This document shows, piece after piece, positions 52,652-61,812 of a DNA stretch of 64,000 nucleotides (position 1 is its first letter; each line of letters starts with the position of its first letter). The stretch lies in NCBI GenBank assembly GCA_903831295.1, contig CAIKXA010000013.1, forward strand, positions 62,001 to 126,000, read 5' to 3'. Origin of the DNA: an uncultured bacterium (GTDB lineage: Bacteria > Planctomycetota > Phycisphaerae > Phycisphaerales > SM1A02). Below the pieces are notes generated by a model. That model was not told the DNA's origin and searched no databases. It saw nothing but the letters and a program-made list of their open reading frames with translations. Position numbers and translations under genes: made by a program.

Positions 52652-53425
52652 TTACTTATCGATCAAATATTCCATGCTCACCACGGCCTTGGCGCTTTTT
52701 TTAATTGAACTCACGTCGTTCATTCCGTAATCAGAAACTTCATTGGATCCAAAGGGAACAATTTGAAACACGCCTTGTGACGCGTTTGCCAGCGCGCCTA
52801 CTTTGCTGCCAGAACTTTTTGCCAGCAACTGCGCGCGATCAAATCCATTTTGCGTGGCCTTCTCAAGCAGTTCCATTTTTACGGCTTCGAGCACTCCGCA
52901 TGTGTACTGCGGATCGCCGGAGGCAATTTGAATTCCTTCCTTGAGCAAGTTGGATACTTTCATTTGCAAGTCGGCAATCGCGTTGACACGAGGCGATGTC
53001 ACATTGATTGTTTGCGTGGCCACGTAGTAATCCACCTTGTTCATCACCACGCCTTTTTCATTTTTCACGTATACGGGCGTGACATCAAGGTTGGACATGG
53101 TGATTTCCTCGGCGGTGAATTGATTCGCCGTGATCACGGCTTGCACCTTCGCCACTCCAGGATCAAGTTTGGTGAACGCGTCCGCAGTTGAGTTGCCGCT
53201 CGCCGTCACCACGCCACTCCAGTGGCCGCTATCGGAAATCACGGTGATTTCAGAAACGCCTTTCACGCGAATGGTTTGACCCGATTTTGTTCGCGTTGCA
53301 ATTGCCGTTCCAACGGCTTGCGACGACAGCACCACGCCCAGAGCGAGCGTGGCTCCAAGCAAAAACATTCCAAGCCCAAAATTTTTAACCAGGGGTGGAA
53401 AACGTGAAATAAAAGATGTGTTCAT
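52652..53425 (-). CDS. SIMPL domain (DUF541) protein
   Basis: A 257-residue envelope protein with an N-terminal membrane anchor or uncleaved signal (about 12-38), then the SIMPL/BP26-type domain: IRVKGVSEITVISDSGHW opening, TSNLDVTPVY and LKEGIQIASG-like middle and the VSMEYLID ending. Family members are periplasmic or outer-membrane oligomers of uncertain role. A good Shine-Dalgarno (AAGGA, 8 bases before ATG), a sigma-70-like promoter and a strong terminator bracket it, so it is a well-defined single-gene unit. Confidence 0.85.
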   Translation of the reverse strand: MNTSFISRFPPLVKNFGLGMFLLGATLALGVVLSSQAVGTAIATRTKSGQTIRVKGVSEITVISDSGHWSGVVTASGNSTADAFTKLDPGVAKVQAVITANQFTAEEITMSNLDVTPVYVKNEKGVVMNKVDYYVATQTINVTSPRVNAIADLQMKVSNLLKEGIQIASGDPQYTCGVLEAVKMELLEKATQNGFDRAQLLAKSSGSKVGALANASQGVFQIVPFGSNEVSDYGMNDVSSIKKSAKAVVSMEYLIDK

Positions 53426-53446
53426 GTGCGCAGTCCTTTGCGGAAG

Positions 53447-53475
53447 ATTTTAGAATGTTCAACAACCTTGTCGAA
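53447..53475 (-). promoter_or_regulatory. Sigma-70-like promoter for the SIMPL gene
   Basis: On the minus strand TTCGAC (53475-53470) and TAAAAT (53452-53447) are separated by exactly 17 bases. Transcription would start near 53440, leaving a leader of about 15 bases that includes the AAGGA ribosome site. GTTC and GAAC flank the spacer as a loose inverted repeat. Confidence 0.55.
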
Positions 53476-53557
53476 CTGCGAGAAGCATATGAATTTTCTG
53501 TTTGCAAGTAAACACAAAGTCATTTGTTTGTAAAAATATCAGATGTGAAAGTCTGGC

Positions 53558-54349
53558 TTAGAGTGGCTTGGAAGTTGGTTGTTCAGTTGCCGCTACGCCC
53601 AAGCCGCCGTAGGTTCGGCGCCGATGAGCGAAGTCAGCCAGAGCCAAATCCAGATCGCGATCGCAGAAGTCCGGCCACAAAGTTTGCGTGACATGGAATT
53701 CGGCGTATGAAATTTGCCATAAAAGGAAATTACTCACTCGCATCTCGCCGGCGGTGCGAATCAACAGGTCGGGATCGGGCAAGCCTTTGGTATAAAGGTG
53801 ATCGCTTATGGCTTTTTCGTTGATCGAATCAATCGAAATGGCGCCACTTTCCACACGTTGCGCAATCTCTTTGCAAGCCTGGGTGATTTCAGCACGCGCG
53901 CCATAATTCAAGGCTAGGCATAGGTTTAAGCCGTCGCAATGGGCGGTGGCTCGCTCGGTTTCGTCAAGCAAAGCCAGCACATCGGCGTGCAGGCCGTCGC
54001 GCTGGCCAACGCGACGAAAGCGAATGTTGTTGGCAAGCATGGTGGGCAATTCTCCATGAAGGTGCTCGCGCAAAAGTTGCATGAGAGCGGTCACTTCAGA
54101 TTGTGGCCGCTTCCAATTCTCGCTGGAAAATGAATACAAGGTAAGTGCCGCAATCCCACGCTTGGCGCAAGATGTGGTGATTTCGCGCACATTCTTGCTG
54201 CCGGCTTTGTGCCCCAACTCCCGCATCAATCCCCGCGCCGCCGCCCAACGGCCATTGCCATCCATGATGATGGCGATGTGCTTTGGCAGGGGACGATTTG
54301 CTTTTGAATCAGCCAGCGAAGCGGATGTTTGTGTCGTGGGCGGATTCAT
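53558..54349 (-). CDS. uppS: Undecaprenyl diphosphate synthase
   Basis: Cis-prenyltransferase of 263 residues that elongates farnesyl diphosphate to the C55 carrier lipid for cell-wall and glycan synthesis. Hallmarks are HIAIIMDGNGRWA with catalytic Asp30, GHKAGSKNV, FSSENWKRP, and DLLIRTAGEMRVSNFLLWQ (the family usually has SGExRxSNF) with the downstream aromatic/acidic segment YAEFHVT. It lies 17 bases after purA on the same strand and may be co-transcribed. Confidence 0.95.
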   Translation of the reverse strand: MNPPTTQTSASLADSKANRPLPKHIAIIMDGNGRWAAARGLMRELGHKAGSKNVREITTSCAKRGIAALTLYSFSSENWKRPQSEVTALMQLLREHLHGELPTMLANNIRFRRVGQRDGLHADVLALLDETERATAHCDGLNLCLALNYGARAEITQACKEIAQRVESGAISIDSINEKAISDHLYTKGLPDPDLLIRTAGEMRVSNFLLWQISYAEFHVTQTLWPDFCDRDLDLALADFAHRRRTYGGLGVAATEQPTSKPL

Positions 54350-54366
54350 TGTGCAATGCTAGGCGA

Positions 54367-55692
54367 TTATGTTCCAGCGGCGACTAAAGTTTGAGTGCGC
54401 TCTGGTCCAACCCCAACCATTTCTATGGGAACGCCCAGGAACTGTTCAATACGATCCAAATACTTGCAGGCATTTGGCGGTAATTGCGAGCGATTCTCGG
54501 CATATTGCACATGCTCAGACCAGCCAGCAAGTGTTTCGTACATGGCCGTCACGCATTGAAGCCGGTGGGCGTCAGGGATAAATCGATCAGTTTCCTGGCC
54601 ATTTGCCAGGCGATACTTGGTGCAAATCTTCAGCTCGTCCACGCCGCTGAGCACATCAAGCAGTGTGCACGCCACGCCGGTTGCTCCGCAAATCATGACC
54701 GCGTAGCGAACCGCGACAAGATCAAGCCAGCCAACACGCCGCGGCCGACCAGTGGTTGTTCCAAACTCGCGGCCGCGCTGGCGAATCCCTTGGCCAACTT
54801 CATCCAGCAACTCGGTGGGAAACGGACCCGCGCCAACGCGCGATGTGTAGGCCTTCATAATTCCAAGCACGCGGTGAATCTTGCTGCCAGGCATCCCGGT
54901 GCCAGCGGGAATTCCAAGCGTGGAACAATTGCTACTTGTCACAAATGGATACGTGCCGTGATCAATGTCAAGCAAGCACGCATTGGCGCCCTCGAACAAA
55001 ATTCTTTTTCCAGCTTTCACCGCGTCATGCAAACCATAGACGGTGTCCTTGATGTGTGGGCGCAAAGTTTCACCGGCTTTGGCGAACCGTTCGGCCAGCG
55101 CGTCTGGATCCAGCGGCGGAGCCTTCACGCCAAGCGCCTGCAATTCCTTGGTGCGCAAACGGCAAATCACACGCAGGCGTTCCTGTAAATATTTGGCGTC
55201 AAGCAAATCGCCCATGCGAATGGCGGTGGAGCGATTGATCTTGTCGCCGTAGGCCGGACCAATGCCGCGTCGCGTTGTTCCAATGGCAAGGCTGCCCGCG
55301 TCATGCTCAGTGACTCCGGCTAAATATTCTTCCAGCGCGGCATCCTGTTCCTTGTGATAGGGAAGCACTGCGTGGGCGCGATCGCTCACTTGCAAATTGT
55401 CCGCCACGCGGACTCCGCGTTTACGCAGGCCGTCAATTTCCTCAAGCAACTTTTCTGGATCAACCACAACGCCGTTGCCAATCACGCACGTTTTGTCGGC
55501 GTGCAAAATACCGCTGGGTACCAAATGCAGCGCGTAGCGTTCTTTGTCCACCACAACGCTGTGGCCGGCGTTGGCGCCGCCGTTGTAACGCACAATCACA
55601 TCATGTTGCGATGTGAGCAGGTCGACAATCTTGCCCTTGCCTTCGTCGCCCCATTGCAAACCAACGACCGCTGTATTTTTTAAGTCTTTCAC
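54367..55692 (-). CDS. purA: Adenylosuccinate synthetase
   Basis: GTP-dependent enzyme joining IMP and aspartate, first step from IMP to AMP; 441 residues from GTG 55692. The frame continues upstream to 55812, but the standard family N-terminus (KNTAVVGLQWGDEGKGKIVD) begins right after the GTG, so the extension is unlikely. The nucleotide loop WGDEGKGK, the NGGANAGH segment, the TTRRGIGPAYGDK region and GTTTGRPRRVGWLD are all intact. guaB, the other branch from IMP, lies elsewhere in the window. Confidence 0.96.
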   Translation of the reverse strand: MKDLKNTAVVGLQWGDEGKGKIVDLLTSQHDVIVRYNGGANAGHSVVVDKERYALHLVPSGILHADKTCVIGNGVVVDPEKLLEEIDGLRKRGVRVADNLQVSDRAHAVLPYHKEQDAALEEYLAGVTEHDAGSLAIGTTRRGIGPAYGDKINRSTAIRMGDLLDAKYLQERLRVICRLRTKELQALGVKAPPLDPDALAERFAKAGETLRPHIKDTVYGLHDAVKAGKRILFEGANACLLDIDHGTYPFVTSSNCSTLGIPAGTGMPGSKIHRVLGIMKAYTSRVGAGPFPTELLDEVGQGIRQRGREFGTTTGRPRRVGWLDLVAVRYAVMICGATGVACTLLDVLSGVDELKICTKYRLANGQETDRFIPDAHRLQCVTAMYETLAGWSEHVQYAENRSQLPPNACKYLDRIEQFLGVPIEMVGVGPERTQTLVAAGT

Positions 55693-55948
55693 GCGATTGA
55701 TGCTACGGGAATCGCTTGGGATTTTGTGATGATATAGCGGGCAAAATGCTGCATTTCTTTGCGTGGGTCCGGTTTCAATACCGGCGTCGGCATCCTTTTC
55801 CATCGTGATCAAAATTCAATTCGTGATTGGACATGTGATTTCAATTTCATGATCCGCTTTGGATTGTATTTTTCAATTCGTAATTTCAGCAAGAGCGTCT
55901 ATTGTGCGCATTGTGAAACTCACCGCCACATCCTCAACATCTCTGCCC
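55693..55948. other. Divergent intergenic region between purA and hemW
   Basis: Longest gene-free stretch of the window (256 bases). It should contain both promoters. CCGGT and ACCGG around 55768-55786 form a 5-bp inverted repeat with a 6-base spacer, and the part from 55800 to 55890 is AT-rich. I cannot name a regulator or place promoter boxes. A GTG at 55913 could extend hemW upstream by 12 codons. Confidence 0.35.
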
Positions 55949-57136
55949 ATGGCGCCAGACCCTACGCCAAAGCCTGTCGAACTGGGCGTTGAGTTGCCGA
56001 GCGGCGGAGTGCGTGGCGATGGCATGTATGTGCATGTTCCATTTTGCCGTCACAAATGTCATTACTGTGATTTTTATTCTTTTGTTGACGCGCAAGATCG
56101 ACAGGAAGTTTTTGTCGCGCGCATGGAAAATGAATTGGCTACTTGGGCTCGCGTTCAGCGCGGTGAATTGCAAACACTGTTTGTTGGCGGAGGAACGCCA
56201 ACCATGTTGCGCCCCGAGTTGTTGGATCGAATGTTGTCGGCCATTCGCGGCATGTTGAAGTGGACCGCGGGGGCGGAGTGGACCGTAGAGGCGAATCCGG
56301 AAACCGTAAGCGAGGAGATCGCCGCGGTGTTGGCCAAGCATTGCGTCACTCGTGTTTCGTTGGGCGCGCAAAGTTTCCAGCCAGAATTGCTCGCGGCGCT
56401 GGAGCGTACGCATGATCCAGCTTCGGTCGCCCGCGCTGTTGGTCGTTTGCGCAACGCGGGAATCAAAGGCATCAATCTGGATTTAATTTACGCCGTTCCT
56501 GGCGCAACCATTGATTTATGGCGCCGAGATCTTGTTGCAACTTTGGAGTTGAACCCAGAGCACATGTCGTGTTATGGATTGATGTATGAATCCAACACGC
56601 CGCTTGGCGTGCGCCATAAGCGTGGCGAAGTCACTGCGATTGGCGAGGATTTAGAAGTCGAAATGCACGAACTCGCGGCGCGTATGTTGGGCGATGCCGG
56701 CTACGAACACTATGAAATTTCCAATTGGTCAAAGCCAGGCCATCGTTGCCAACACAACATTTTGTATTGGAATAATTGCAATTGGTTTGCGGCAGGTCCC
56801 GCGGCCAGTGGCCATGTGGACGGCTTGCGTTGGCGCAATGTGCCGCGGCTTTCGGATTGGTTGGAGACCAGCGGCTTTGCGCCCGTGCAAGATGTGGAGC
56901 GACTTGATGTGGATGGACAAGTGGGCGAGACATTCATGATGGGCTTGCGCTTGATTGATGGAATGTCTGGCGAGCGCGTGCAGGAATTGCTTTCCAAGGG
57001 CGCGCGCGCCACGGTGCGCAGAATTGCCATCGCTCAATTTCGCGCCGATGGTTTGCTGGAGGAAGTTCGTGGTCAACTTCGTTTGACCCCACGCGGCCGC
57101 ATGCTGGCCAGCGAAGTGGCGATCGCATTGCTGTGA
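55949..57136 (+). CDS. hemW: HemW, radical SAM haem chaperone-like protein
   Basis: Radical SAM protein of 395 residues. The cluster motif CRHKCHYCDF (CxxxCxxC) follows MYVHVPF, with FVGGGTPTML for SAM binding and the C-terminal HemW domain (HNILYWNNCNWFAAGPAASG). It resembles oxygen-independent coproporphyrinogen oxidase, but HemW proteins have an HNxxYW segment and are reported to insert haem rather than oxidise porphyrinogen. That fits an organism with several cytochromes. ATG 55949 gives the normal short N-terminus. It is convergent with the ACT gene, one base apart. Confidence 0.9.
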   Translation: MAPDPTPKPVELGVELPSGGVRGDGMYVHVPFCRHKCHYCDFYSFVDAQDRQEVFVARMENELATWARVQRGELQTLFVGGGTPTMLRPELLDRMLSAIRGMLKWTAGAEWTVEANPETVSEEIAAVLAKHCVTRVSLGAQSFQPELLAALERTHDPASVARAVGRLRNAGIKGINLDLIYAVPGATIDLWRRDLVATLELNPEHMSCYGLMYESNTPLGVRHKRGEVTAIGEDLEVEMHELAARMLGDAGYEHYEISNWSKPGHRCQHNILYWNNCNWFAAGPAASGHVDGLRWRNVPRLSDWLETSGFAPVQDVERLDVDGQVGETFMMGLRLIDGMSGERVQELLSKGARATVRRIAIAQFRADGLLEEVRGQLRLTPRGRMLASEVAIALL

Positions 57137-57137
57137 T

Positions 57138-57545
57138 TTAAGATTTGGAGAGAATCTCAATCAGGCGAGCTTCGTCGCTGTCATTCACCCAGATCATCGC
57201 AGTCAGCGATCCGCCAATCGTGAGGCTTAGAATTGTTTCAATGTTTATTCCCGCGCTTGCGATGGAGTCCAAGCGTGAAACAAAACTTCCACTTTCAGAG
57301 TTGTCATTGATCAAGAACGCGGTGGTTTCGGTCACTGGCATCTCGGCGTCGCGCGCGAACGATCGGAATTGATCCGCGCTCTCTGGAATGCAATGAAATC
57401 CCACGGAAGCGCGGCCAATGACGGGTCCCCACATTCCAATCATTTCAACGTCCGCTTGGCGCAATTGAGTGCAAAGGCGAGCGAGTTCGCCCGGTCTATG
57501 TGACAGGCGTAAAACAAAATCACTGACTCGCGACCATTCAAGCAT
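57138..57545 (-). CDS. Tandem ACT-domain protein
   Basis: A 135-residue protein consisting of two ACT-like beta-alpha-beta units: RLSHRPGELARLCTQLRQADV (typical ACT opening with GxLAxLxxxL) and a second from about residue 70 (RLDSIASAGINIETIL). Stand-alone tandem ACT proteins are usually amino-acid-binding regulators of metabolism. No catalytic domain is attached. It sits next to tyrosine-catabolic genes, which makes an aromatic amino-acid signal conceivable, but no ligand can be read from the sequence. Confidence 0.8.
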   Translation of the reverse strand: MLEWSRVSDFVLRLSHRPGELARLCTQLRQADVEMIGMWGPVIGRASVGFHCIPESADQFRSFARDAEMPVTETTAFLINDNSESGSFVSRLDSIASAGINIETILSLTIGGSLTAMIWVNDSDEARLIEILSKS

Positions 57546-57608
57546 GGCGCAATAGTAACAATTTCAGAACCTTCGCAGCGAATGTGATTTCATCGTACTC
57601 TTCTGCGC

Positions 57609-58535
57609 ATGATTGGTCTCACACGATTGCTTGAAAGTTCCATCGACTACGCGGGTTTATTTCCGCCCGCCTCGTACTCCATGGAAAAAACAGTGGAGAT
57701 GTTCGCCAAGCATCGCGAGACTCCCGAGCGATGGCTGCTTTCGCGGATTGTGATTCCAGCAAAGCGTCTTTCCGAGTTTGAAAAATTCGCCGCGCCTTTG
57801 TGGCCCAAGTCCACCGCCGACAACAACGCCGAAATGTGGCGCGTGACGGCGCTTGTGTCCTCGCTTGATGATCCTGAATTGGAGCGCGACCTTGAGCAAA
57901 TCGACGAGTTCAACACCTTCTATAAAAAGAAGGGCGGAACTCCGGTGCACATCGAGGCCATTGAGACCAAGGCGACAGATAGCGAAATGATTTCCGAGTT
58001 GATGGAATTGATTCCCGACGAGTACGAGGCGTGGGTTGAGATTCCTTGGGAAAAAGATCCGCGCGGAATGATCACGGCGCTTGGCGGATTTGATGTGGGC
58101 GCCAAAATTCGCACGGGTGGAATGACGGCCAGCGCGCATCCAACACCGGAGGCGCTTGCGGTGTTCATCGAGGCCGCGGCCGCCACCAAGGCGCTGTTCA
58201 AGGCGACCGCGGGGTTGCATCATCCCGCGCGCCAAATGTCCAAAAGTTTGGGCTGCGAGCAATTTGGATTTTTCAACGTATTTGTGGGCGCATGCTTGGC
58301 ATTTCATGATTTAGCCAAGGGCGACAAGTTGGTCAAAGTTCTAAGCGAGAGCGACGAAAAACAATTCGTGTTCACCGCGGAAGGTTTGAAATACAAGGAC
58401 TATCGCCTGACGATCAAGCAAATCATGGACGCGCGCAAGAAATTTATTCGCTCATTTGGAAGTTGTTCTTTTGACGAACCTGTTGCCGACTTGAACAAAC
58501 TTGGTTTGATTCGTCTTGGGGAGACGGCTTCATGA
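57609..58535 (+). CDS. Conserved protein of unknown function coupled to fumarylacetoacetase
   Basis: A 308-residue cytoplasmic protein without signal or membrane segments. Striking segments are SIDYAGLFPPASYSM at the N-terminus, FDVGAKIRTGG in the middle, FKATAGLHHPARQM at about 200, FGFFNVFVGAC, and FGSCSFDEPVADL near the C-terminus. The His pair in GLHHP and the Lys/Arg-rich KIRTGG suggest a barrel-type enzyme with an anion-binding site, but I do not recognise a family with known activity. The start codon of fahA overlaps its stop (ATGA, 58532-58535), so an aromatic-catabolic role is the best guess. Confidence 0.75.
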   Translation: MIGLTRLLESSIDYAGLFPPASYSMEKTVEMFAKHRETPERWLLSRIVIPAKRLSEFEKFAAPLWPKSTADNNAEMWRVTALVSSLDDPELERDLEQIDEFNTFYKKKGGTPVHIEAIETKATDSEMISELMELIPDEYEAWVEIPWEKDPRGMITALGGFDVGAKIRTGGMTASAHPTPEALAVFIEAAAATKALFKATAGLHHPARQMSKSLGCEQFGFFNVFVGACLAFHDLAKGDKLVKVLSESDEKQFVFTAEGLKYKDYRLTIKQIMDARKKFIRSFGSCSFDEPVADLNKLGLIRLGETAS

Positions 58536-59827
58536 TGTCCAGTTGGGTTGCGTCGGCTCAAGCGCCGGATGGTGACTTTCCGTTGGCGAACTTGCCGTGG
58601 GGTTGCTTCACGCGCGCGGACCGCGCTGGCGGCGCGCGCATTGGCGTGGCCATTGGAGATCAAGTGCTTGATGTGCGCGAGGCTCTGGGTCACGGATTTC
58701 TTGCGGGTCTTGCCGCGAGTGTTCAAGCCGCGCTGCGCTGCGAATCATTGAACGAGTTCATGAACTTGGGACCGACCGCGTGGAAATCCGCGCGCGTGGA
58801 AGTTACAAAGCTGTTGTCCAGCGATGAACGCGCCTTGCAAGATCACAACAAGGTCGCCGACATTGTTGTGCACGCCAAGAACGTGGCCATGATATTGCCC
58901 GCAAAAATTGGCGATTACACCGACTTTTACGCCAGTATTCACCACGCGACCAATGTTGGAAAAATGTTTCGTCCCGACAATCCGTTGCTTCCAAATTGGC
59001 GGCACTTGCCCGTTGGCTATCACGGCCGTGGTAGTTCCATTGTGGTTAGCGGCGTGGATGTTCGCCGGCCTATGGGTCAAACTTCCGCCACCGATGATGG
59101 TCCGCCAACATTTAGCGTGGTGCGCCTTCTAGATTATGAACTTGAAGTTGGCGTGTATGTGGGCAAGGGCAACGCCATGGGCGAGCGTGTTGACATTGCA
59201 CATTCGCGCGAGCATTTGTTCGGCGTGTGTTTGTTGAATGATTGGAGCGCGCGCGATGTTCAGAAGTGGGAGTACCAACCCCTTGGCCCATTCAACGCCA
59301 AGAACTTTGCCAGCACTGTTTCGCCGTGGATTGTCACGCTTGACGCCATTGAGCCATGGTTTGAAAGCGGTCCTGTTCGAGAGGCCGACGCGCCCGCGAA
59401 CTTGCCATACTTAGTTTGGAAAAACGATTTCACATTTGATTTGCAGTTGTCAGTGTCCATTGTGAGCGCGTCGATGCGCGAGAAAAACATGGCTCCGTTT
59501 GAGATCAGCCGCGGTTCCTACCGCGATATGTACTGGACGCTTTCGCAAATGTTGGCGCACCACACTTCCACGGGTTGCCCCATGAACGCGGGTGATTTAA
59601 TGGGTAGCGGAACGGTCAGCGGCACAACTCCAGAAAGCCGCGGCAGCATGCTTGAGCGCACATGGCGCGGCACGGAACCACTGCAATTGCCCGATGGAAG
59701 TAGCCGAAAATTCATTGATGACGGCGATGAAATAATTATGCGTGGCTGGTTACCTGCCAAAGGAAATCTGCCGCGCATTGGCTTGGGCGAATGCCGCGGG
59801 CGAATACTTCCCGCGCGTTCAGCGTAA
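58532..59827 (+). CDS. fahA: Fumarylacetoacetase
   Basis: Hydrolase of 431 residues that splits fumarylacetoacetate to fumarate and acetoacetate, the last step of tyrosine degradation. The catalytic region is DYTDFYASIHHATNVGKMFRP with the active-site His, followed by LPVGYHGRGSSIVVSG. Metal ligands lie in YELEVGVYVGKGN and LFGVCLLNDWSARDVQKWEYQPLG-type segments. The start is coupled to the unknown gene upstream. Its last 9 bases overlap the end of the convergent DUF192 gene. hmgA, the step before isomerisation, is encoded nearby on the other strand; no maleylacetoacetate isomerase is seen. Confidence 0.95.
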   Translation: MMSSWVASAQAPDGDFPLANLPWGCFTRADRAGGARIGVAIGDQVLDVREALGHGFLAGLAASVQAALRCESLNEFMNLGPTAWKSARVEVTKLLSSDERALQDHNKVADIVVHAKNVAMILPAKIGDYTDFYASIHHATNVGKMFRPDNPLLPNWRHLPVGYHGRGSSIVVSGVDVRRPMGQTSATDDGPPTFSVVRLLDYELEVGVYVGKGNAMGERVDIAHSREHLFGVCLLNDWSARDVQKWEYQPLGPFNAKNFASTVSPWIVTLDAIEPWFESGPVREADAPANLPYLVWKNDFTFDLQLSVSIVSASMREKNMAPFEISRGSYRDMYWTLSQMLAHHTSTGCPMNAGDLMGSGTVSGTTPESRGSMLERTWRGTEPLQLPDGSSRKFIDDGDEIIMRGWLPAKGNLPRIGLGECRGRILPARSA

Positions 59828-60379
59828 ATAGCTTTTTAATTTCGCGTGATCAAGCGCGATGATATCGCCAGGCTTCGCGCCCAACTTCGTGAATTCGCCA
59901 GGCGGCAACTCAATGGCGTACAGACCTTCACCCGCGGCGGGATAGTGTTTTAAGCGCGACTTGTAGGCTTCCTCGGTTTCGGTTGGCGCACGCAACGGCT
60001 CCGCTTTCATGGTTTCAATGGAGACAATTTTTCCATTGCGATCCACATAGGCCACGTCCATGTCGGTCAAGCAGTCGTACATCCAGAAACTCATCATGTC
60101 GGACACTTTGAACACGAAGATCATTCCGGTCCCGGCGGGAACAGACGCGCGCTTTCCCAATCCACGCGTGCGACTTGGCGCGTCGGCGGCAACCTCCAAC
60201 TCAAATTTCTTGCCACCGATGGTCACGGTCTCAAGTGGCAAGCCCTACGGCGCTTTACGCGCTGCGCTCTTATTGCCACCGGACGCGGCGGTGTCTTGCG
60301 ACGAATTATTCAAGGCAACAAACCCAACAACGCTTGCCATTAACAACACGACAATTCCAAGTTTGATTGACAGTTTCAT
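59819..60379 (-). pseudogene. DUF192 exported protein gene interrupted by in-frame TAG
   Basis: Reading from ATG 60379, the frame gives a leader (KLSIKLGIVVLLMASVVGFVAL) and a polar linker ending KSAARKAP. It then meets TAG at 60247-60245 and continues in the same frame as a complete DUF192 domain (ETVTIGGKKFELEVA to the end, including GMIFVF, SFWMYDC and DMDVAYVD). DUF192 proteins normally carry just such a leader, so this is one gene of 186 codons split by a nonsense codon. TTG 60241 could restart the domain without its signal. Sequencing error, recent mutation or readthrough cannot be told apart here. Confidence 0.75.
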
Positions 60380-60497
60380 AATGTGAATTCCATTTTGAAT
60401 ACAAGTTTGAATTCGAATCCCACGCCATAGTTGTTTGGTTGACTCGCCTTGAATTGGGGCTTGAAAACCCGTTTGAATTCCGCATTGATTCCCTGAA

Positions 60498-61760
60498 TTA
60501 TTCCCACGTATTCGCACTTTTTGGTCCTTGCGGCTTGGCATCTTTGGCGGGGGTTGCGCCAGCGGGCGCGCCTGGCACGGTGTCATCTTCCCAACTATTT
60601 GGATACGCCAAATCATCCAGACCCAGCGCAGCCTGCGTTGGAAAGAGCGGACGGAATGTATCGCACATCACCGCCAGTTCATCGGTCACCGTGGCGCCAA
60701 TACTTTTCTCAATTGTGCCTGGATGCGGTCCATGCGGAATGCCTTGCGGATGCAAAGTCATGGACGAAACTTCAATGCCGCGGCGTGCTTTGTAGTTGCC
60801 GTGCACGTAATACAACACTTCATCCGAATCCAAATTGGAATGGTTGTATGGAAGCACAATTGCCTGCGGATGAAAATCAAGCAGGCGCGGACAGAACGAG
60901 CAGATCACAAAATTGTGGCCTTCAAAAGTTTGGTGCGTTGGCGGCGGCATGTGGTGCTTGGCCACAATCGGACTGAAGTCATCAATGTTGAACGCGTATG
61001 GGTAATAGCAACCATCCCAACCAACCACATCGCATGGATGATGCTTGTAGAAGTAGCGATGCACTTGGTCGCGGCTCTTAATGCGAACTTCAAACTTTCC
61101 GGATTGATCAAAGTGCAAAGGCTCTTGCGGCAGGCGCAAGTCGCGCTCGCAGTAGGGCGCGTGCTCCAGAAATTGCGCGGTGGTTTTTGACAAGTAGCGC
61201 GGCGGCGGCAGAATATGGCTGCCATTTGCAGTTTCAAATCCAATGAAGCGCGCCTCTGGTTCGCCAGCCGCAGGCTTGTTGAAAGTCATTTTGTAAATCA
61301 CACCCTTAGGAATGATCAAGTAATCGCGCGGACCAAACTTCAGCGTGCCAAAAGTTGTCTCTAGCGTTCCACTACCAAAGTGAATGAACAAACATTCATC
61401 GGCTTGGCCATTCTTGAAGTGGTAGGGCATTGTTTCGGCGGGAACGCACGCGAACATTTCAACATCGCTGTTGCCAAACAACACCACGCGGCCAGTGATT
61501 GGATCGCCCTTGGCTTTCATGGCCGCGGTCTTGATGTGACGCATGCGCATGACGGATTGCTCCACGTACACGGGCTTGGTTTCGTAGAGTGGCTCCCAGC
61601 CAATCACTTGCGTGGGTGGATGAATGTGATAAAGCGTGCTGGTTGGACCGACAAAGCCCTCGGTTCCGAAGACTTCCTCGGAGTAGAGCGCGCCGTCTGG
61701 TCTGCGAAATTGAATGTGTCGCTTTGCGGGAAGCTTTCCCATGCTGGTGTAATACGCCAT
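60498..61760 (-). CDS. hmgA: Homogentisate 1,2-dioxygenase
   Basis: Iron-dependent ring-cleaving enzyme of tyrosine degradation turning homogentisate into maleylacetoacetate; 420 residues of the cupin type. N-terminal features are KRHIQFRRPDG and STLYHIHPPTQV. The metal-binding region is in VLPYNHSNLDSDEVLYYVHGNY with downstream HPQGIPHGPHPG, supplying His/Glu ligands. A Pro/Ala/Lys-rich tail of about 25 residues ends the protein. It reads toward the DUF192 and fahA genes, 118 bases away. Confidence 0.94.
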   Translation of the reverse strand: MAYYTSMGKLPAKRHIQFRRPDGALYSEEVFGTEGFVGPTSTLYHIHPPTQVIGWEPLYETKPVYVEQSVMRMRHIKTAAMKAKGDPITGRVVLFGNSDVEMFACVPAETMPYHFKNGQADECLFIHFGSGTLETTFGTLKFGPRDYLIIPKGVIYKMTFNKPAAGEPEARFIGFETANGSHILPPPRYLSKTTAQFLEHAPYCERDLRLPQEPLHFDQSGKFEVRIKSRDQVHRYFYKHHPCDVVGWDGCYYPYAFNIDDFSPIVAKHHMPPPTHQTFEGHNFVICSFCPRLLDFHPQAIVLPYNHSNLDSDEVLYYVHGNYKARRGIEVSSMTLHPQGIPHGPHPGTIEKSIGATVTDELAVMCDTFRPLFPTQAALGLDDLAYPNSWEDDTVPGAPAGATPAKDAKPQGPKSANTWE

Positions 61761-61812
61761 GGCGAGAGTGTACGAAACTGTGGCGAATCGTTGCGGGTGT
61801 TACTCTGCGTTC

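Noticed and set aside
55693..55812. 40-residue N-terminal extension of PurA
   Set aside because: The family N-terminus starts exactly after GTG 55692; the extension is unlike any PurA.
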